The notes under the pieces are model-generated. The model saw only the letters and a list, made by a program, of their open reading frames with translations, was not told the DNA's origin and did no database searches. Made by a program: the position numbers and the translations under genes. A stretch of DNA of 64,000 nt, taken from NCBI RefSeq assembly GCF_004005475.1, contig NZ_RZTZ01000019.1, positions 16,420-80,419 of the forward strand. The letters are read 5' to 3'. Of the stretch, positions 15,998 to 25,712 are shown in pieces. Position 1 is the stretch's first letter, and the number at the start of each line of letters is the position of its first letter. This DNA comes from Niallia taxi (GTDB taxonomy: Bacteria; Bacillota; Bacilli; Bacillales; Cytobacillaceae).

Positions 15998-18757
15998 TCA
16001 GCCAGTATTACGCAAGCCTGCAGCAATTCCATTGATTGTCAACAATACTTGGTTCAGAAGTTCCGGATCTGGTGTCTCCTGGTCGCGCAGCTGTTTAATC
16101 AGCTCAACCTGGAAGAAGTTCAACGGATCTACATAAGGGTTTCTTCTGTGGACAGACTCCTGAATTGTTGGTGTATGATCTAAAAGCTCTGCTTCTCCAG
16201 ATATCTCCAGAAGAATCGCTTTTGTCTTGTTATATTCCTCTTTAATATTGTTATAAATTCTTGTACCGATTGCTTCATCTTCCACTAAAGCAGAATATTC
16301 TCGCGCTGTCGTTAAATCTGCCTTCATTAACGCCATTTGCAGATTATCGATAGTGGAGCGGAAGAACGGCCATTTTTCGTACATTTCCTTTAGGATATCA
16401 ATGTTTTTACCGTCCTTATCTGCAAATGCAGTTAGACCAGTTCCTGCTGCATACCATGCTGGTAACAGCTGACGGCTTTGTGTCCATGCGAATACCCAAG
16501 GAATTGCACGCAAGTCTTCAAACGTCTGCTTGCTTTTTCTGCTCATCGGTCTGGAACCAATTTTCAAGTTTCCAATTTCGTTAAGCGGTGTTGCTTCTTT
16601 AAAGTAAGTCATAAAGTCATCGTCAAAGAATACTAATGATTGATATTTCTTCAATGATACTGCAGAGATATCCTCCATTGCTGTTTCCCACTTGTCTTTT
16701 TGACTTTGATCAAGCTCGTTATTTGAAATGTGAGCAAACGCCTTTAATAATGTAGAAATTGCCTGCTCCAAACTGCGGAACGCGATATCCTCCAATAAGT
16801 AACGAGAAGATAAAACTTCGCCTTGCTCTGTAATTTTCACACCATCACCAAGTGTTTCAGCTGGCTGTGAAAGAATACTCTTATTAAGCGGACCGCCCCC
16901 TCTTCCAAGTGAACCACCGCGTCCATGGAAGAATTTTAGGCCAATTTTATAACGGCTTGCCATTTCATGAATTTCTCTTTGAGCTCTGTATAGCTTCCAG
17001 TTGGCTGTTAACGTTCCACCGTCTTTACTTCCATCAGAATAGCCAAGCATGATTTCCTGCTGATTTCCATGCTGGATTAGATGGTTTTTATAAACAGGTA
17101 GCTCAAATAATGTTTGCATAATATCTGGTCCTGCTACTAAGTCATCAATAGTTTCCAGCAATGGAGCCACATTTAAATGACTCTCCACCGTTCCATCTGC
17201 ATGTAGGCGGTAAATTCCAGCTTCTTTCGCAAGTACAAGCACTTCAAGCAAATCACTTGCAGACTGTGTCATACTGATTAGATAAACCGTAATAGCACGT
17301 TTACCGAATTTTTTATGAGCATCGCGAATCATTTGGAATGTTTTAATCATTTCCTGTGTTTGAGCAGAATAATCTTCATTCAATAACAGAATTGGTCTAG
17401 GATCCTTTAATACAGATTCAAGAATTTTCATTTTATTGTCTTCATCAAGGCTGCTGTAATCGTCTGCGATGCCAACTTTTTTCATTATTTCTGAAATGGC
17501 CGCTTCATGCTCACCACTATGGTTACGAATATCCAATGTGGCAAGGTGGAAACCGAACAAGCGGACTTGACGGATTAGTTTTTGCAAATCCTTTTGTTCA
17601 TGGTCCTTCGGTTGATGAATCGCAAAGCTTTCTTGGATTAGCTGCAGATCCTTCAGAAGCTCTTCTGAATCTGTATAGCCTTTTTCTGTTTTACCAGTCG
17701 CTTTAAGTCTTTCTACAATAACAGCAAACTTTCTGCGATACACTTCTGTTTCAACTTGCCATTTGCTGTCTGCAGTTAAATAAAGCTGCTCTTCTTCTAC
17801 GATAGACTGGATTAGCTTTGAACTTGCTTTAATTCTGTTTGTCGAATGGCTGAAACGCCTCATTAAAGAAATAACAGCATCCGTATATTTCTTAAGCACT
17901 AGCTTGTTCTGCTTATGAAGAGTTTGCCATGTTACTTCTGGTGTCACGTTCGGATTACCGTCGCGATCTCCTCCTATCCATGAACCAAATGTCAGGAAGT
18001 TCGGAACATTCCAATTATAGGTTGGATAGTTTTCATGTAAAGCATCTTGGACTTCTTGATGAATATCTGGCAAAACGTCAAATAATGTTTGATCGAAATA
18101 GTATAAGCCATTTCGCACTTCATCCATTACAGTCGGCCTTGTTAAACGAAGCTCATCTGTTTGCCACATGATAGTGATTTCTTCAAACAGCTCTTGATCA
18201 ATCAGCTTACGTTCTTTTCTAGTCAGCATTGGATTATCATGCTGCTTTAAGAGACCTGCAATACGCTTTTGAATTTCCAAAATAGAGCGTTTTGTCGATT
18301 CAGTCGGATGTGCTGTGATAATCAGCTCCAACGATAATGTATCAAGGACATTTTGAATCGCATCCTCTGAAAGGTTTTTGCTCTTAAAAGCCTGAATGGC
18401 ACTGTCAATTGACGCAGGCTGAACAAGATTGTTCTCCATAAGCTGATATTCTCTTCTTCTTCTTATGCGGTGATTAAGCTCAGCTACGTTAACAAGATGA
18501 AAATATTTCGAGAAGGCACGAATTACCTGTCTTCTCATTGGTCTTTCCAGGTTTTCCATTTCGTTTTTCAATGTTTGATATGTATCTTCATTGTAATTAG
18601 TGCGCAATTCTTTTGCCAATTTACGGATTGTTTCGACTTTTTCTAAAAGTTCTTGTCCGCCATGATGAACAAGCACCTCGCCAAGTATTTTCCCCAATCG
18701 CTTAACATCCCTGCGCAAGGATGTGCTGTTTTCATTAACTTTTAATCGTGTTGTCAT
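15998..18757 (-). CDS. ppc: Phosphoenolpyruvate carboxylase
   Basis: A 919-residue enzyme of normal length that carboxylates phosphoenolpyruvate to oxaloacetate, refilling the TCA cycle. Diagnostic blocks are LIITAHPTESTKRSIL (catalytic His, about residue 155), FLTFGSWIGGDRDGNPNVT, LGYSDGSKDGG, FHGRGGSLGRGGGP (about residue 580) and the C-terminal INGIAAGLRNTG with the invariant NTG end. It is monocistronic. Many Bacillus species use pyruvate carboxylase instead; having ppc is common in this group but not universal. Confidence 0.97.
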   Translation of the reverse strand: MTTRLKVNENSTSLRRDVKRLGKILGEVLVHHGGQELLEKVETIRKLAKELRTNYNEDTYQTLKNEMENLERPMRRQVIRAFSKYFHLVNVAELNHRIRRRREYQLMENNLVQPASIDSAIQAFKSKNLSEDAIQNVLDTLSLELIITAHPTESTKRSILEIQKRIAGLLKQHDNPMLTRKERKLIDQELFEEITIMWQTDELRLTRPTVMDEVRNGLYYFDQTLFDVLPDIHQEVQDALHENYPTYNWNVPNFLTFGSWIGGDRDGNPNVTPEVTWQTLHKQNKLVLKKYTDAVISLMRRFSHSTNRIKASSKLIQSIVEEEQLYLTADSKWQVETEVYRRKFAVIVERLKATGKTEKGYTDSEELLKDLQLIQESFAIHQPKDHEQKDLQKLIRQVRLFGFHLATLDIRNHSGEHEAAISEIMKKVGIADDYSSLDEDNKMKILESVLKDPRPILLLNEDYSAQTQEMIKTFQMIRDAHKKFGKRAITVYLISMTQSASDLLEVLVLAKEAGIYRLHADGTVESHLNVAPLLETIDDLVAGPDIMQTLFELPVYKNHLIQHGNQQEIMLGYSDGSKDGGTLTANWKLYRAQREIHEMASRYKIGLKFFHGRGGSLGRGGGPLNKSILSQPAETLGDGVKITEQGEVLSSRYLLEDIAFRSLEQAISTLLKAFAHISNNELDQSQKDKWETAMEDISAVSLKKYQSLVFFDDDFMTYFKEATPLNEIGNLKIGSRPMSRKSKQTFEDLRAIPWVFAWTQSRQLLPAWYAAGTGLTAFADKDGKNIDILKEMYEKWPFFRSTIDNLQMALMKADLTTAREYSALVEDEAIGTRIYNNIKEEYNKTKAILLEISGEAELLDHTPTIQESVHRRNPYVDPLNFFQVELIKQLRDQETPDPELLNQVLLTINGIAAGLRNTG

Positions 18758-19183
18758 TAGATTACCATCCCTTAATCTAAATAATTTTTTATCTATTCGA
18801 TACCTATAATCCTATCACTATTCGTCAGAAAATACATCAAGAAATCGCGTTGATTAATAGATAGAAAAGATTAGTTTCATGAAATTAATCTATTTTTTGT
18901 ATAAGTAAGCTGAAAATAGGGAATAATTTCTAAATTAACCGTTTTCATTAGAGCTTTATTTTATTATACCTTTCCTTACATTATTTGCACATCAATTTGT
19001 CTTATACCACTTTTCATTCTTGAAAAGGTTATTTAAATTTTGACTAATTATAACATGACTGTGCGAAAATAATAGATGCTTATCCGTAATTACGCACCAA
19101 AAGGCATAAAATTACTCTTAATCCGTGATTTTTAGTAGAATAAATGAGGAATACTATTAAATGAAGAACAGGAAGTGTTATCG
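18758..19183. other. Intergenic region between divergent ppc and thioredoxin-like gene
   Basis: About 425 AT-rich bases containing the promoters of two divergent genes. I found no convincing operator, riboswitch or conserved small ORF in it. Confidence 0.4.
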
Positions 19184-19753
19184 ATGAGCAATCTAAAAAA
19201 CTGGTTTGACAAAGGAATGTCATCACATACGTACATATCGAGCATGCAAGTAAACAAAGATAATCTTTTAAAGGTTTATAATGAGTTTTCTGTTCCCGCA
19301 AAAGACATCGACAGCTTAAAGATGCTGCAAACAAAAGGGTTTAAAGCGCTGATACTTAGTGCTGATTGGTGTGGGGATGCAATGGTCAATGTCCCTATCT
19401 TTTTACGCTTAGCTAATGAAGCATTAATCGAAACTAGATTTCTGATCAGAGATGAAAACCTTGAATTAATGGACCAATTTTTGACGAATGGAACAGCACG
19501 CTCCATTCCGATCATTATTTTCCTTGACGAAAACGATGAGGTAGTTGGCAAATGGGGACCGAGAGCAGAAATTATTCAAAAGGAAGTAGACGTTCTTAAA
19601 AAGGATGTGCCAGCTAAAGACTCTCCAGAATATGATGCTGCATTTAAATCCTTTATTAAATCAATGGTAGAGCAATTTATCAACAATGAAGACTGGTGGA
19701 CAATTATTAAAAATGATTTGATTGAAAGTTTGACAGCTCTTGATAAGAAATAA
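19184..19753 (+). CDS. Thioredoxin family protein (WCGD type)
   Basis: A 189-residue protein with a thioredoxin-like fold of the Thioredoxin_9 type: ALILSADWCGDAMVNVPIF replaces the WCxxC motif by WCGDA (single cysteine), and the cis-Pro loop is ARSIPIIIFLDE. A single-Cys site points to a binding or peroxidatic role rather than disulfide exchange. An ATG at 19184 follows GGAAG; a GTG three codons upstream is in frame but less well placed. A terminator follows. Confidence 0.8.
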   Translation: MSNLKNWFDKGMSSHTYISSMQVNKDNLLKVYNEFSVPAKDIDSLKMLQTKGFKALILSADWCGDAMVNVPIFLRLANEALIETRFLIRDENLELMDQFLTNGTARSIPIIIFLDENDEVVGKWGPRAEIIQKEVDVLKKDVPAKDSPEYDAAFKSFIKSMVEQFINNEDWWTIIKNDLIESLTALDKK

Positions 19754-19782
19754 AAAAACGGGGATTGCTCCCCGTTTTTTTT
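19752..19782. terminator. Terminator AAAACGGGG/CCCCGTTTT
   Basis: A G+C-rich stem with an ATTGCT loop and long A and T flanks between convergent genes. Confidence 0.88.
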
Positions 19783-20080
19783 AATGACTATGACTTTCTT
19801 TATTTGGGTTGTAAATAACAAAGCCTGGTTCTGGCACATGGAAATATTGAATCCAAATTCCGTCTAAAAATTCACTGTCATTCTTATCTAAAAGAACAGC
19901 AACCTCTTTATCTGACTCAACCACTTCATCATTTTCCGTTTGCTTATCCAGCTTTAGATCATAATGAGCATGGTTTCCGTGATGCTCTGTTATGTATACA
20001 CGCAGCATTTCTCCTTCATTTGCTTTGCTAAGCATTTGTTTCATTACTTTAGCTGCATGTCGATTTACTTTAACATTCAT
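19781..20080 (-). CDS. HesB/IscA-like protein lacking the family cysteines
   Basis: A 99-residue protein resembling the HesB/YneR subgroup (VNRHAAKVMKQML at the start, GIWIQYFHVPEPGFVIYNPN near the end). Fe-S carrier members of the A-type family need three cysteines; none is present here, while the tail is His-rich (NKESHSH). An Fe-S scaffold role is therefore unlikely, and the real function is unknown. GGAGGAAG precedes the ATG. Confidence 0.65.
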   Translation of the reverse strand: MNVKVNRHAAKVMKQMLSKANEGEMLRVYITEHHGNHAHYDLKLDKQTENDEVVESDKEVAVLLDKNDSEFLDGIWIQYFHVPEPGFVIYNPNKESHSH

Positions 20081-20181
20081 TGTACTTCCTCCAAATTTTG
20101 TTGATTTTTGTACGTCTCTATTGTATTCCTCTACTAGATTGTTTGCAAATAATCGATACCGGCAGTGCTTTTTACATACAA

Positions 20182-20211
20182 AAACAGGACTGGCATCTGC
20201 CAGTCCTGTTT
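20182..20211 (-). terminator. Terminator of the IDEAL-protein gene
   Basis: AAACAGGACTGGC pairs perfectly with GCCAGTCCTGTTT, and the minus strand continues into TTTTTG. Confidence 0.85.
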
Positions 20212-20218
20212 CTTCTAT

Positions 20219-20599
20219 TTAAGATAATGCGCCGATTTCAACCATTTCTTTCACTTTAGCCAATTCTTTTGCATATTGCTCAAAGCCTTCTTTATCTAAA
20301 ATATCCAGGGATTCATTTACTTTAAATTGCAGATAATTGCGTTTAAGTTCCATATCAAGCACAGAAACTATTTTCTCCTCATCAATGAAATCCTCAAGCT
20401 CCTGGACAAACATATATACACTATAATCATTGATCATTACTAGCATTAGCCAACCTAAAGAGTCAACATATTTCTTCTCTTCTGTAACAGTAATAATATC
20501 CCCTTTATGTAAATCAAGAAAAAATGTATGATCGGGTCTAGGACATGTACATTCCACCATATATTGAAACGGCTTCACTACCAAGAATTGATTTTGCAT
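20219..20599 (-). CDS. IDEAL-domain protein under a Fur-box promoter
   Basis: A 126-residue soluble protein. The C-terminal 40 residues (LKRNYLQFKVNESLDILDKEGFEQYAKEL) fit the IDEAL domain, a short helical motif in small Firmicute proteins. The N-terminal 75 residues contain a conserved-looking strand pattern and CTCPRPDHTFF. Its promoter has a near-perfect Fur box in the spacer, so it should be made under iron limitation. Function unknown; the CTC motif could be relevant to metal but this is speculation. Confidence 0.72.
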   Translation of the reverse strand: MQNQFLVVKPFQYMVECTCPRPDHTFFLDLHKGDIITVTEEKKYVDSLGWLMLVMINDYSVYMFVQELEDFIDEEKIVSVLDMELKRNYLQFKVNESLDILDKEGFEQYAKELAKVKEMVEIGALS

Positions 20600-20648
20600 A
20601 TAATTACACCTTCCTAGTTTCTTTATTGTCTGTTTATTGGTTATTCAT

Positions 20649-20678
20649 ATTGTAAATGAAAATGATTATCAATGTCAA
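20649..20678 (-). promoter_or_regulatory. Sigma-A promoter with Fur box in the spacer
   Basis: On the minus strand TTGACA (20673-20678) and TACAAT (20649-20654) are 18 bases apart. The spacer contains TGAAAATGATTATCA (plus-strand reading, 20657-20671), which matches the B. subtilis Fur consensus TGATAATNATTATCA at 13 of 14 defined positions. Repression by Fur with iron is the direct prediction. Confidence 0.8.
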
Positions 20679-20733
20679 TTTATTTGCAAAAAAAAATCCT
20701 GTCCTTGATAAGCCGGCTCCTATATTACAAATA

Positions 20734-20775
20734 TAAAAAACCAAACTATTAATCAATAAATAGTTCGGTTTTTTA
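20734..20775. terminator. Terminator at the end of the GH2 operon
   Basis: AAAAAACC-AACTATT pairs with AATAGTT-GGTTTTTT (one mismatch) around a short loop, between the Fur-box promoter and the operon end. Confidence 0.75.
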
Positions 20776-20843
20776 TTTGACTTAAATACTTATGTCCAAG
20801 CCTTTGTTTTAACCTTGAGCTCTAAATAATTTATAGATAACAA

Positions 20844-22658
20844 TTAATCAGTTTTTACGACAGGAAGTCTAGCTGGATAAAATTGATTATTAATTTCTTT
20901 TAAAAGAGAAAGATCGCATTTAGGCTTACGGTTATAGGTAAGTATCCCGTTAATTTCTTGTTCTACATCTGTTAACTGTGTATAGCAGTAACCCCATAAC
21001 CCTTTCGATTGGTAGATGGCATCCATAATACGGCGGAAATCTCGGACATATTCCTCCTCCGTCTCGACAGAAGTATAACCCCAGCCTTTTTGATCATCCA
21101 CTTTAAAGCCTATCCCTCCAAATTCTGTCAGCATAATCGGTTCTCCTTGATGTGAATAGCCATTTGCATACACCTGCCATTTACCGTGTGCATGTGAAAG
21201 GAGATTTTCGACAGAAGCTAGCGTTTCTTTAAAGTATTCGTACTTAACCTTTTCCTCATGATTTCCATGATTATAATTGTGAATAGCACATATATCGGTT
21301 GTTGTCGCTTCCCAGCCGTCATTCGAGATGACAGGCCTAGTGCCGTCAATTGCATGCAGCATATGATACATCGTTTTGGAGAATTGCTGCTGCTTTTTGT
21401 CTGCGTGAATATCCGGAACTCCCCAGCTTTCATTTAACGGCACCCAAGTTACAATGGACGGGTGATTATAGTCTCGTTCTACAATTTCCATCCATTCCTT
21501 CATTAATCTTGCGGCTGCTTTTTCAGTATAAACAGGAGCAGATGCGCATTCCCCCCATACTAAAAAACCTAACGTATCTGCATAATACAAAAACAAGGGA
21601 TCTTCTGTTTTTTGATGTTTACGACAACCGTTAAAGCCCATCTCCTTCGCTAATTCTATGTCTTTTTTTAAATCACTTGCTGAAGGTGCTGTCAATAACC
21701 CCTCTGGCCAGTATCCTTGGTCTAATACAAGCTTTTGATAATATGGTCGATTATTTAAAAATACCATCCCGCTTTCCGTATGTACTTTCCTATATCCAAA
21801 ATAAGATGTTACCGTATCTAGTACGTGTCCATCATCCTTAACAAGCTCTAGTTTGACATCAAATAAGTTTGGATTCTCAGGCGTCCACGCAAAACCAGCA
21901 TCATGAAAATTTGATCGGAAAATTTTATTTTGCATAAGATCTATTGCTCTTTTCACATTCCGACCCGTTAACTTTATTCGATCCTCTGCAATTACGAGGT
22001 CTTTAAAGCTGATTGAGTAGTCTAGGAATCTATGTTCTTTAAAATGGATAAAGTCACTAATATGCAAATCTATCCAAACGTTTCCATTATCTAAATCAGA
22101 CGTGAATTTCACACTTTCTATATGTTCCTTTTCAATCTGTTCTATCCAAACCGTTTGCCATATCCCCGTTGAATTGGTGTACCATATCCCCCGTGATTCT
22201 TTTTCCCAAAATTGCTTGCCACGCGGAATGGTTTCATCATCAAAAGGATCATGTACAAAGACGGTGATGGTTTGTTTTCCCTTCACTAGCTTATCTGTTA
22301 TATTAAAGTGAAAGGAAGTATGTCCCCCTTCGTGCTCCCCGACAAAGTGACCATTCACATACACTTTACAATAATAATCTACTGCCCCAAAGTGTAATAA
22401 TGTTAACTTATCAGCAGGATTATCTAGCTCTATTTCTTTTTTATACCATATATACTCATGAATACTGCGGTCATTTATGCCGCTTAACTCTGATTGGTAA
22501 ACAAAGGGAACGTTTATTTCACAAGATAATTTCTCCTGGTTGGCATATTTCTCCTTCCAGCCTTCATTTCTATCATCAAATTCAAATTGCCATGGACCGT
22601 TTAAATTCAGCCATTCAGATCGTACAAATTGAGGTCTTGGATACTCTACTCTGCTCAT
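20844..22658 (-). CDS. Glycoside hydrolase family 2 protein (beta-glycosidase), copy 1
   Basis: A 604-residue GH2 enzyme with a sugar-binding jelly-roll domain (residues about 1-175), an Ig-like domain (about 180-290) and a TIM barrel (about 295-600). The acid/base is E410 in WVPLNESWG and the nucleophile is E512 in MLTEFGG. It has no signal peptide, so it acts in the cytoplasm on sugars imported by the ABC transporter of the same operon. Whether it is a beta-galactosidase, glucuronidase or mannosidase cannot be read from sequence. It is last in the operon, 8 bases after copy 2. Confidence 0.88.
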   Translation of the reverse strand: MSRVEYPRPQFVRSEWLNLNGPWQFEFDDRNEGWKEKYANQEKLSCEINVPFVYQSELSGINDRSIHEYIWYKKEIELDNPADKLTLLHFGAVDYYCKVYVNGHFVGEHEGGHTSFHFNITDKLVKGKQTITVFVHDPFDDETIPRGKQFWEKESRGIWYTNSTGIWQTVWIEQIEKEHIESVKFTSDLDNGNVWIDLHISDFIHFKEHRFLDYSISFKDLVIAEDRIKLTGRNVKRAIDLMQNKIFRSNFHDAGFAWTPENPNLFDVKLELVKDDGHVLDTVTSYFGYRKVHTESGMVFLNNRPYYQKLVLDQGYWPEGLLTAPSASDLKKDIELAKEMGFNGCRKHQKTEDPLFLYYADTLGFLVWGECASAPVYTEKAAARLMKEWMEIVERDYNHPSIVTWVPLNESWGVPDIHADKKQQQFSKTMYHMLHAIDGTRPVISNDGWEATTTDICAIHNYNHGNHEEKVKYEYFKETLASVENLLSHAHGKWQVYANGYSHQGEPIMLTEFGGIGFKVDDQKGWGYTSVETEEEYVRDFRRIMDAIYQSKGLWGYCYTQLTDVEQEINGILTYNRKPKCDLSLLKEINNQFYPARLPVVKTD

Positions 22659-22666
22659 AATACCTC

Positions 22667-24415
22667 CTATGGTTTCATTCTTCTTGTATTTACTTCTCTT
22701 ACTCTATTTACTGAAACCTTTGGCTTGCGATCAATCGTAAGCAATCCGTTAAGTTCCTGCTGGACATCTGTAAGCTGTGTATAACAATAGCCAACCACAT
22801 ATTCTAAATCTTGAATTGCATAATGAATTTCTTTAAACCTTTTGAAGAACGCTTCCTCATCCTGCACTTGATTACCATAGCCCCATCCTTCTTCCGTTTG
22901 GAAAGCAATTCCGCCAAATTCGGAAATAATAATCGGCTGTCCCTTATAGCCATAATTTTCAGCAAATGGGTAGAAATCTTTATTAAATTGCATCTTATTA
23001 GAAAGAACATATTCCTTATTTTCATAGCGTTTAGTAAATACTTTGCCGAATTCTTCATAATCATGCAGTGTAATGATATCGGAAATGGTATGCTCCCAGC
23101 CGTCATTCGTTATGACAGGGCGCATTTGGTCATATGTTTTCGTTCTATAATAAATACTTTCCGTAAATGCTTGTTGCTTTCTATTTACATGAATGTCGTG
23201 AACTCCCCAGGACTCATTGAAAGGTACCCAAGTAATAACACTTGGATGATTGTAGCTTTGCTTCACAATTTCCATCCATTCCTGTGAAAAATTCTGCACT
23301 GCCCGATCATTAAATGCATATGTTGAGCCAACCTCTAACCATACAAGTAGCCCGTATTTATCTGCTAAATACAAAAAGCGCGAATCCTCTACTTTTTGAT
23401 GCTTCCTAACCCCGTTATATCCAAGCTCTAGCACTTTTTGAATATCAACCTCTAAAGCTTCTATACTTGGCGGCGTCAAATCGGAATCCTGCCAATAGCC
23501 TTGGTCTAATATTAGGCGTTGATATAATTCTCTATTATTAAGCAGTATCTTATTTCCTTCGATTGAAATCTTTCTCATCCCAAAATAAGAATGTACGGTA
23601 TCAAGTAATTCGTTCTCTTTATATAAATTAAGCTGAAGATCATACAAATGTGGATTCTCCGGACTCCATGTTTTCATTGTCCATGGGTCCTTTCTTTCAA
23701 GCACACTTCCTTGCAGTGCAGCAGCACCATCTATAATGGTTGCTGTTAAGGAATTAATGAGCTTGCCATCAAAAAGAATCTTTGCTTCTGCCCTATATCC
23801 ATCTGCTCCAATTGGAATGTTGTTTGCATTTAATTCAATTAGAATTTCTTGTTCATCAAATAAAGGCGTAATTTTTGCATGTTCTACATAAACAGGAGAA
23901 ACATACTCTAGCCAAACAGATTTCCAAATACCTGTTGTTTGTACATACCAGCATCCAAAGTTTTCGTCATGCCATCTCTGCTTTCCTCTTGGCTGGGAGC
24001 AGTCTTTTGAATCATGCACCTTCACCGTCAATTTATTTTCGCCAATATGAACCTTATCCTTTAAATCTACTGAAAAGGCATGATAGCCGCCTTGATGCTG
24101 TGCCGCAAGCTTCCCATTAACATATATAAACGCCTCATAGTCGACTCCTTCAAAATGAAGAATTGGATGTTTTTCTACATCATCTATATTCAAGGTTCGT
24201 TCGTACCATACGATTTCATGATGCTCTTGTTGATGAACGCCACTTGCCTTCGTTTCATAAGTGAAAGGAACTTCTATCACCGTTCCCTTTGGAAATTTTT
24301 CGTACCATTTATTTTTTTCACCTTTTTTTTCATCATCAATCACAAAATCCCATTTGCCATCCAAGGAATACCATTTTTCTCGTCTCAATTGCGGATTAGG
24401 ATGCAATTCATTCAT
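22667..24415 (-). CDS. Glycoside hydrolase family 2 protein (beta-glycosidase), copy 2
   Basis: A 582-residue paralogue of the next gene with the same three-domain layout. Catalytic residues are E401 (WVPFNESWG) and E499 (IISEFGG). The two proteins share long blocks, such as the LDQGYW and RKHQK.ED regions, but are diverged enough to suggest different bond specificity. It has no signal peptide. The start ATG has an ideal GGAGG site and overlaps the stop of the small membrane gene upstream, so translation is coupled. Confidence 0.88.
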   Translation of the reverse strand: MNELHPNPQLRREKWYSLDGKWDFVIDDEKKGEKNKWYEKFPKGTVIEVPFTYETKASGVHQQEHHEIVWYERTLNIDDVEKHPILHFEGVDYEAFIYVNGKLAAQHQGGYHAFSVDLKDKVHIGENKLTVKVHDSKDCSQPRGKQRWHDENFGCWYVQTTGIWKSVWLEYVSPVYVEHAKITPLFDEQEILIELNANNIPIGADGYRAEAKILFDGKLINSLTATIIDGAAALQGSVLERKDPWTMKTWSPENPHLYDLQLNLYKENELLDTVHSYFGMRKISIEGNKILLNNRELYQRLILDQGYWQDSDLTPPSIEALEVDIQKVLELGYNGVRKHQKVEDSRFLYLADKYGLLVWLEVGSTYAFNDRAVQNFSQEWMEIVKQSYNHPSVITWVPFNESWGVHDIHVNRKQQAFTESIYYRTKTYDQMRPVITNDGWEHTISDIITLHDYEEFGKVFTKRYENKEYVLSNKMQFNKDFYPFAENYGYKGQPIIISEFGGIAFQTEEGWGYGNQVQDEEAFFKRFKEIHYAIQDLEYVVGYCYTQLTDVQQELNGLLTIDRKPKVSVNRVREVNTRRMKP

Positions 24416-24852
24416 TAGCTTATACCTCCAATTTGTTGATTACCTCTCATCACTAGCTTTTTTATGCTCTTATTTTTAGCCAGCATAATCATACCTGCTG
24501 ACATGTACAAAACTACACTGATAATATCCATAATGAAGTAACTCATAACGCCACATACTAATAACCAAATCGCTACTTTCACATGCACTTGATCATCCTT
24601 AATATATTTTTTAGCACAAACAAGATTAAACAGGCCGAGTCCGATTAGTATCGATCCAAATATGCCGATAAAGATATAGATACTTCCAACGACAGACTCC
24701 ATCGCTTTCATATATGCGAAGCTCGTGTTTTCAATCAGATTTGCACCTTCTATTTTTTTCAAAGTTCCATACACCAAAATCGTTAATAAGCCATCAATTA
24801 TTTGCCAAATCCCAGCTATGATCACTAAGTTCCTTTCCAATCTTCTATTCAT
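24415..24852 (-). CDS. Small four-TM membrane protein inside the sugar operon
   Basis: A 145-residue protein with four hydrophobic segments (around residues 8-28, 50-75, 88-108 and 110-128) and a basic C-terminus. It overlaps both neighbours by a few bases (permease stop and GH2 start), so it is a genuine operon member. I do not recognise the family; a helper of the transporter or an unrelated membrane protein are both possible. The ATG at 24852 is preferred over a TTG one codon earlier. Confidence 0.7.
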   Translation of the reverse strand: MNRRLERNLVIIAGIWQIIDGLLTILVYGTLKKIEGANLIENTSFAYMKAMESVVGSIYIFIGIFGSILIGLGLFNLVCAKKYIKDDQVHVKVAIWLLVCGVMSYFIMDIISVVLYMSAGMIMLAKNKSIKKLVMRGNQQIGGIS

Positions 24853-25697
24853 CAACCCTTCACTCCAGCTGATAATGACATAGAATCCAAGAAATACTTT
24901 TGTGCAAATAAATACAGAACGAATGTCGGAACAATTGCCACAAGCGCTCCTGCCATTAATAATGTAGGCTGAGCCTGATACATCCCTTGCAGCAATTGCA
25001 GCCCTGGTGTTATCGGCATTTTTTCCACATCATTAAACACGATCGACGGCCATAAGAAATCATTCCAAGAACCAGTAAAGGAGAACAAGGAAACTACTAA
25101 AAGCACTGGTTTAATTAAAGGTAGTATCACCCTGCGCAATATTTGAAAATCATTGGCACCATCCATTCTTGCTGCTTCATCAAACTCTGTTGGGATATTA
25201 TTCATAAATTGTCTCACTAGGAAAATATTAAAAACACCTGCAGCACCAGGAACAATCATCGCGATAGGTGAATTAACCCACCCTAATATATCAATAATCT
25301 TATAAAGGGGAATTAAATTGACGACTGCAGGAAACATCATCGTCGCCATTAAAAAGGCAAACAACCCATTCTTCCCTCTAAAGCTTAATCTACTAAAAGC
25401 GAAGGCAGAAAGTGTTACAACAAGTAATACTAATAAAGTATGCGTGACAGAAATAAACAAGGAATTCGTAAACCAGCGCACTAACGGTGTACTTGCATTA
25501 TCCACTAAAAGAGAGGTGTAATTGGAAAGCACCCATTCAATTGGCAGGAATTTAAAACCAACAGATTGAAGTTCTATTTCTGATTTAAAAGAGGTTACAA
25601 TTCCCCACACTAACGGAATAACCCAAATAACGGACATTGCGAGTAAAAAGACAAACGCAATGATTTTTGGAAATGGATTAACTCTTTTTCCACTCAT
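24852..25697 (-). CDS. Carbohydrate ABC transporter permease (MalG/LacG type)
   Basis: A 281-residue inner-membrane subunit with six membrane segments. The EAA loop that contacts the ATPase is EFDEAARMDGANDFQILRRV. The C-terminal tail is short, typical of the MalG-type partner. It pairs with the upstream MalF-type permease. No ATPase is encoded in the operon, so a shared MsmX-like ATPase elsewhere is expected. Gap to the previous gene is 15 bases. Confidence 0.92.
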   Translation of the reverse strand: MSGKRVNPFPKIIAFVFLLAMSVIWVIPLVWGIVTSFKSEIELQSVGFKFLPIEWVLSNYTSLLVDNASTPLVRWFTNSLFISVTHTLLVLLVVTLSAFAFSRLSFRGKNGLFAFLMATMMFPAVVNLIPLYKIIDILGWVNSPIAMIVPGAAGVFNIFLVRQFMNNIPTEFDEAARMDGANDFQILRRVILPLIKPVLLVVSLFSFTGSWNDFLWPSIVFNDVEKMPITPGLQLLQGMYQAQPTLLMAGALVAIVPTFVLYLFAQKYFLDSMSLSAGVKG

Positions 25698-25712
25698 TCC
25701 AATCCCTCCTAT

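Noticed and set aside
22811..23287. 158-codon open frame on the plus strand inside the second GH2 gene
   Set aside because: Antisense to the catalytic barrel with no ribosome site and no family resemblance.
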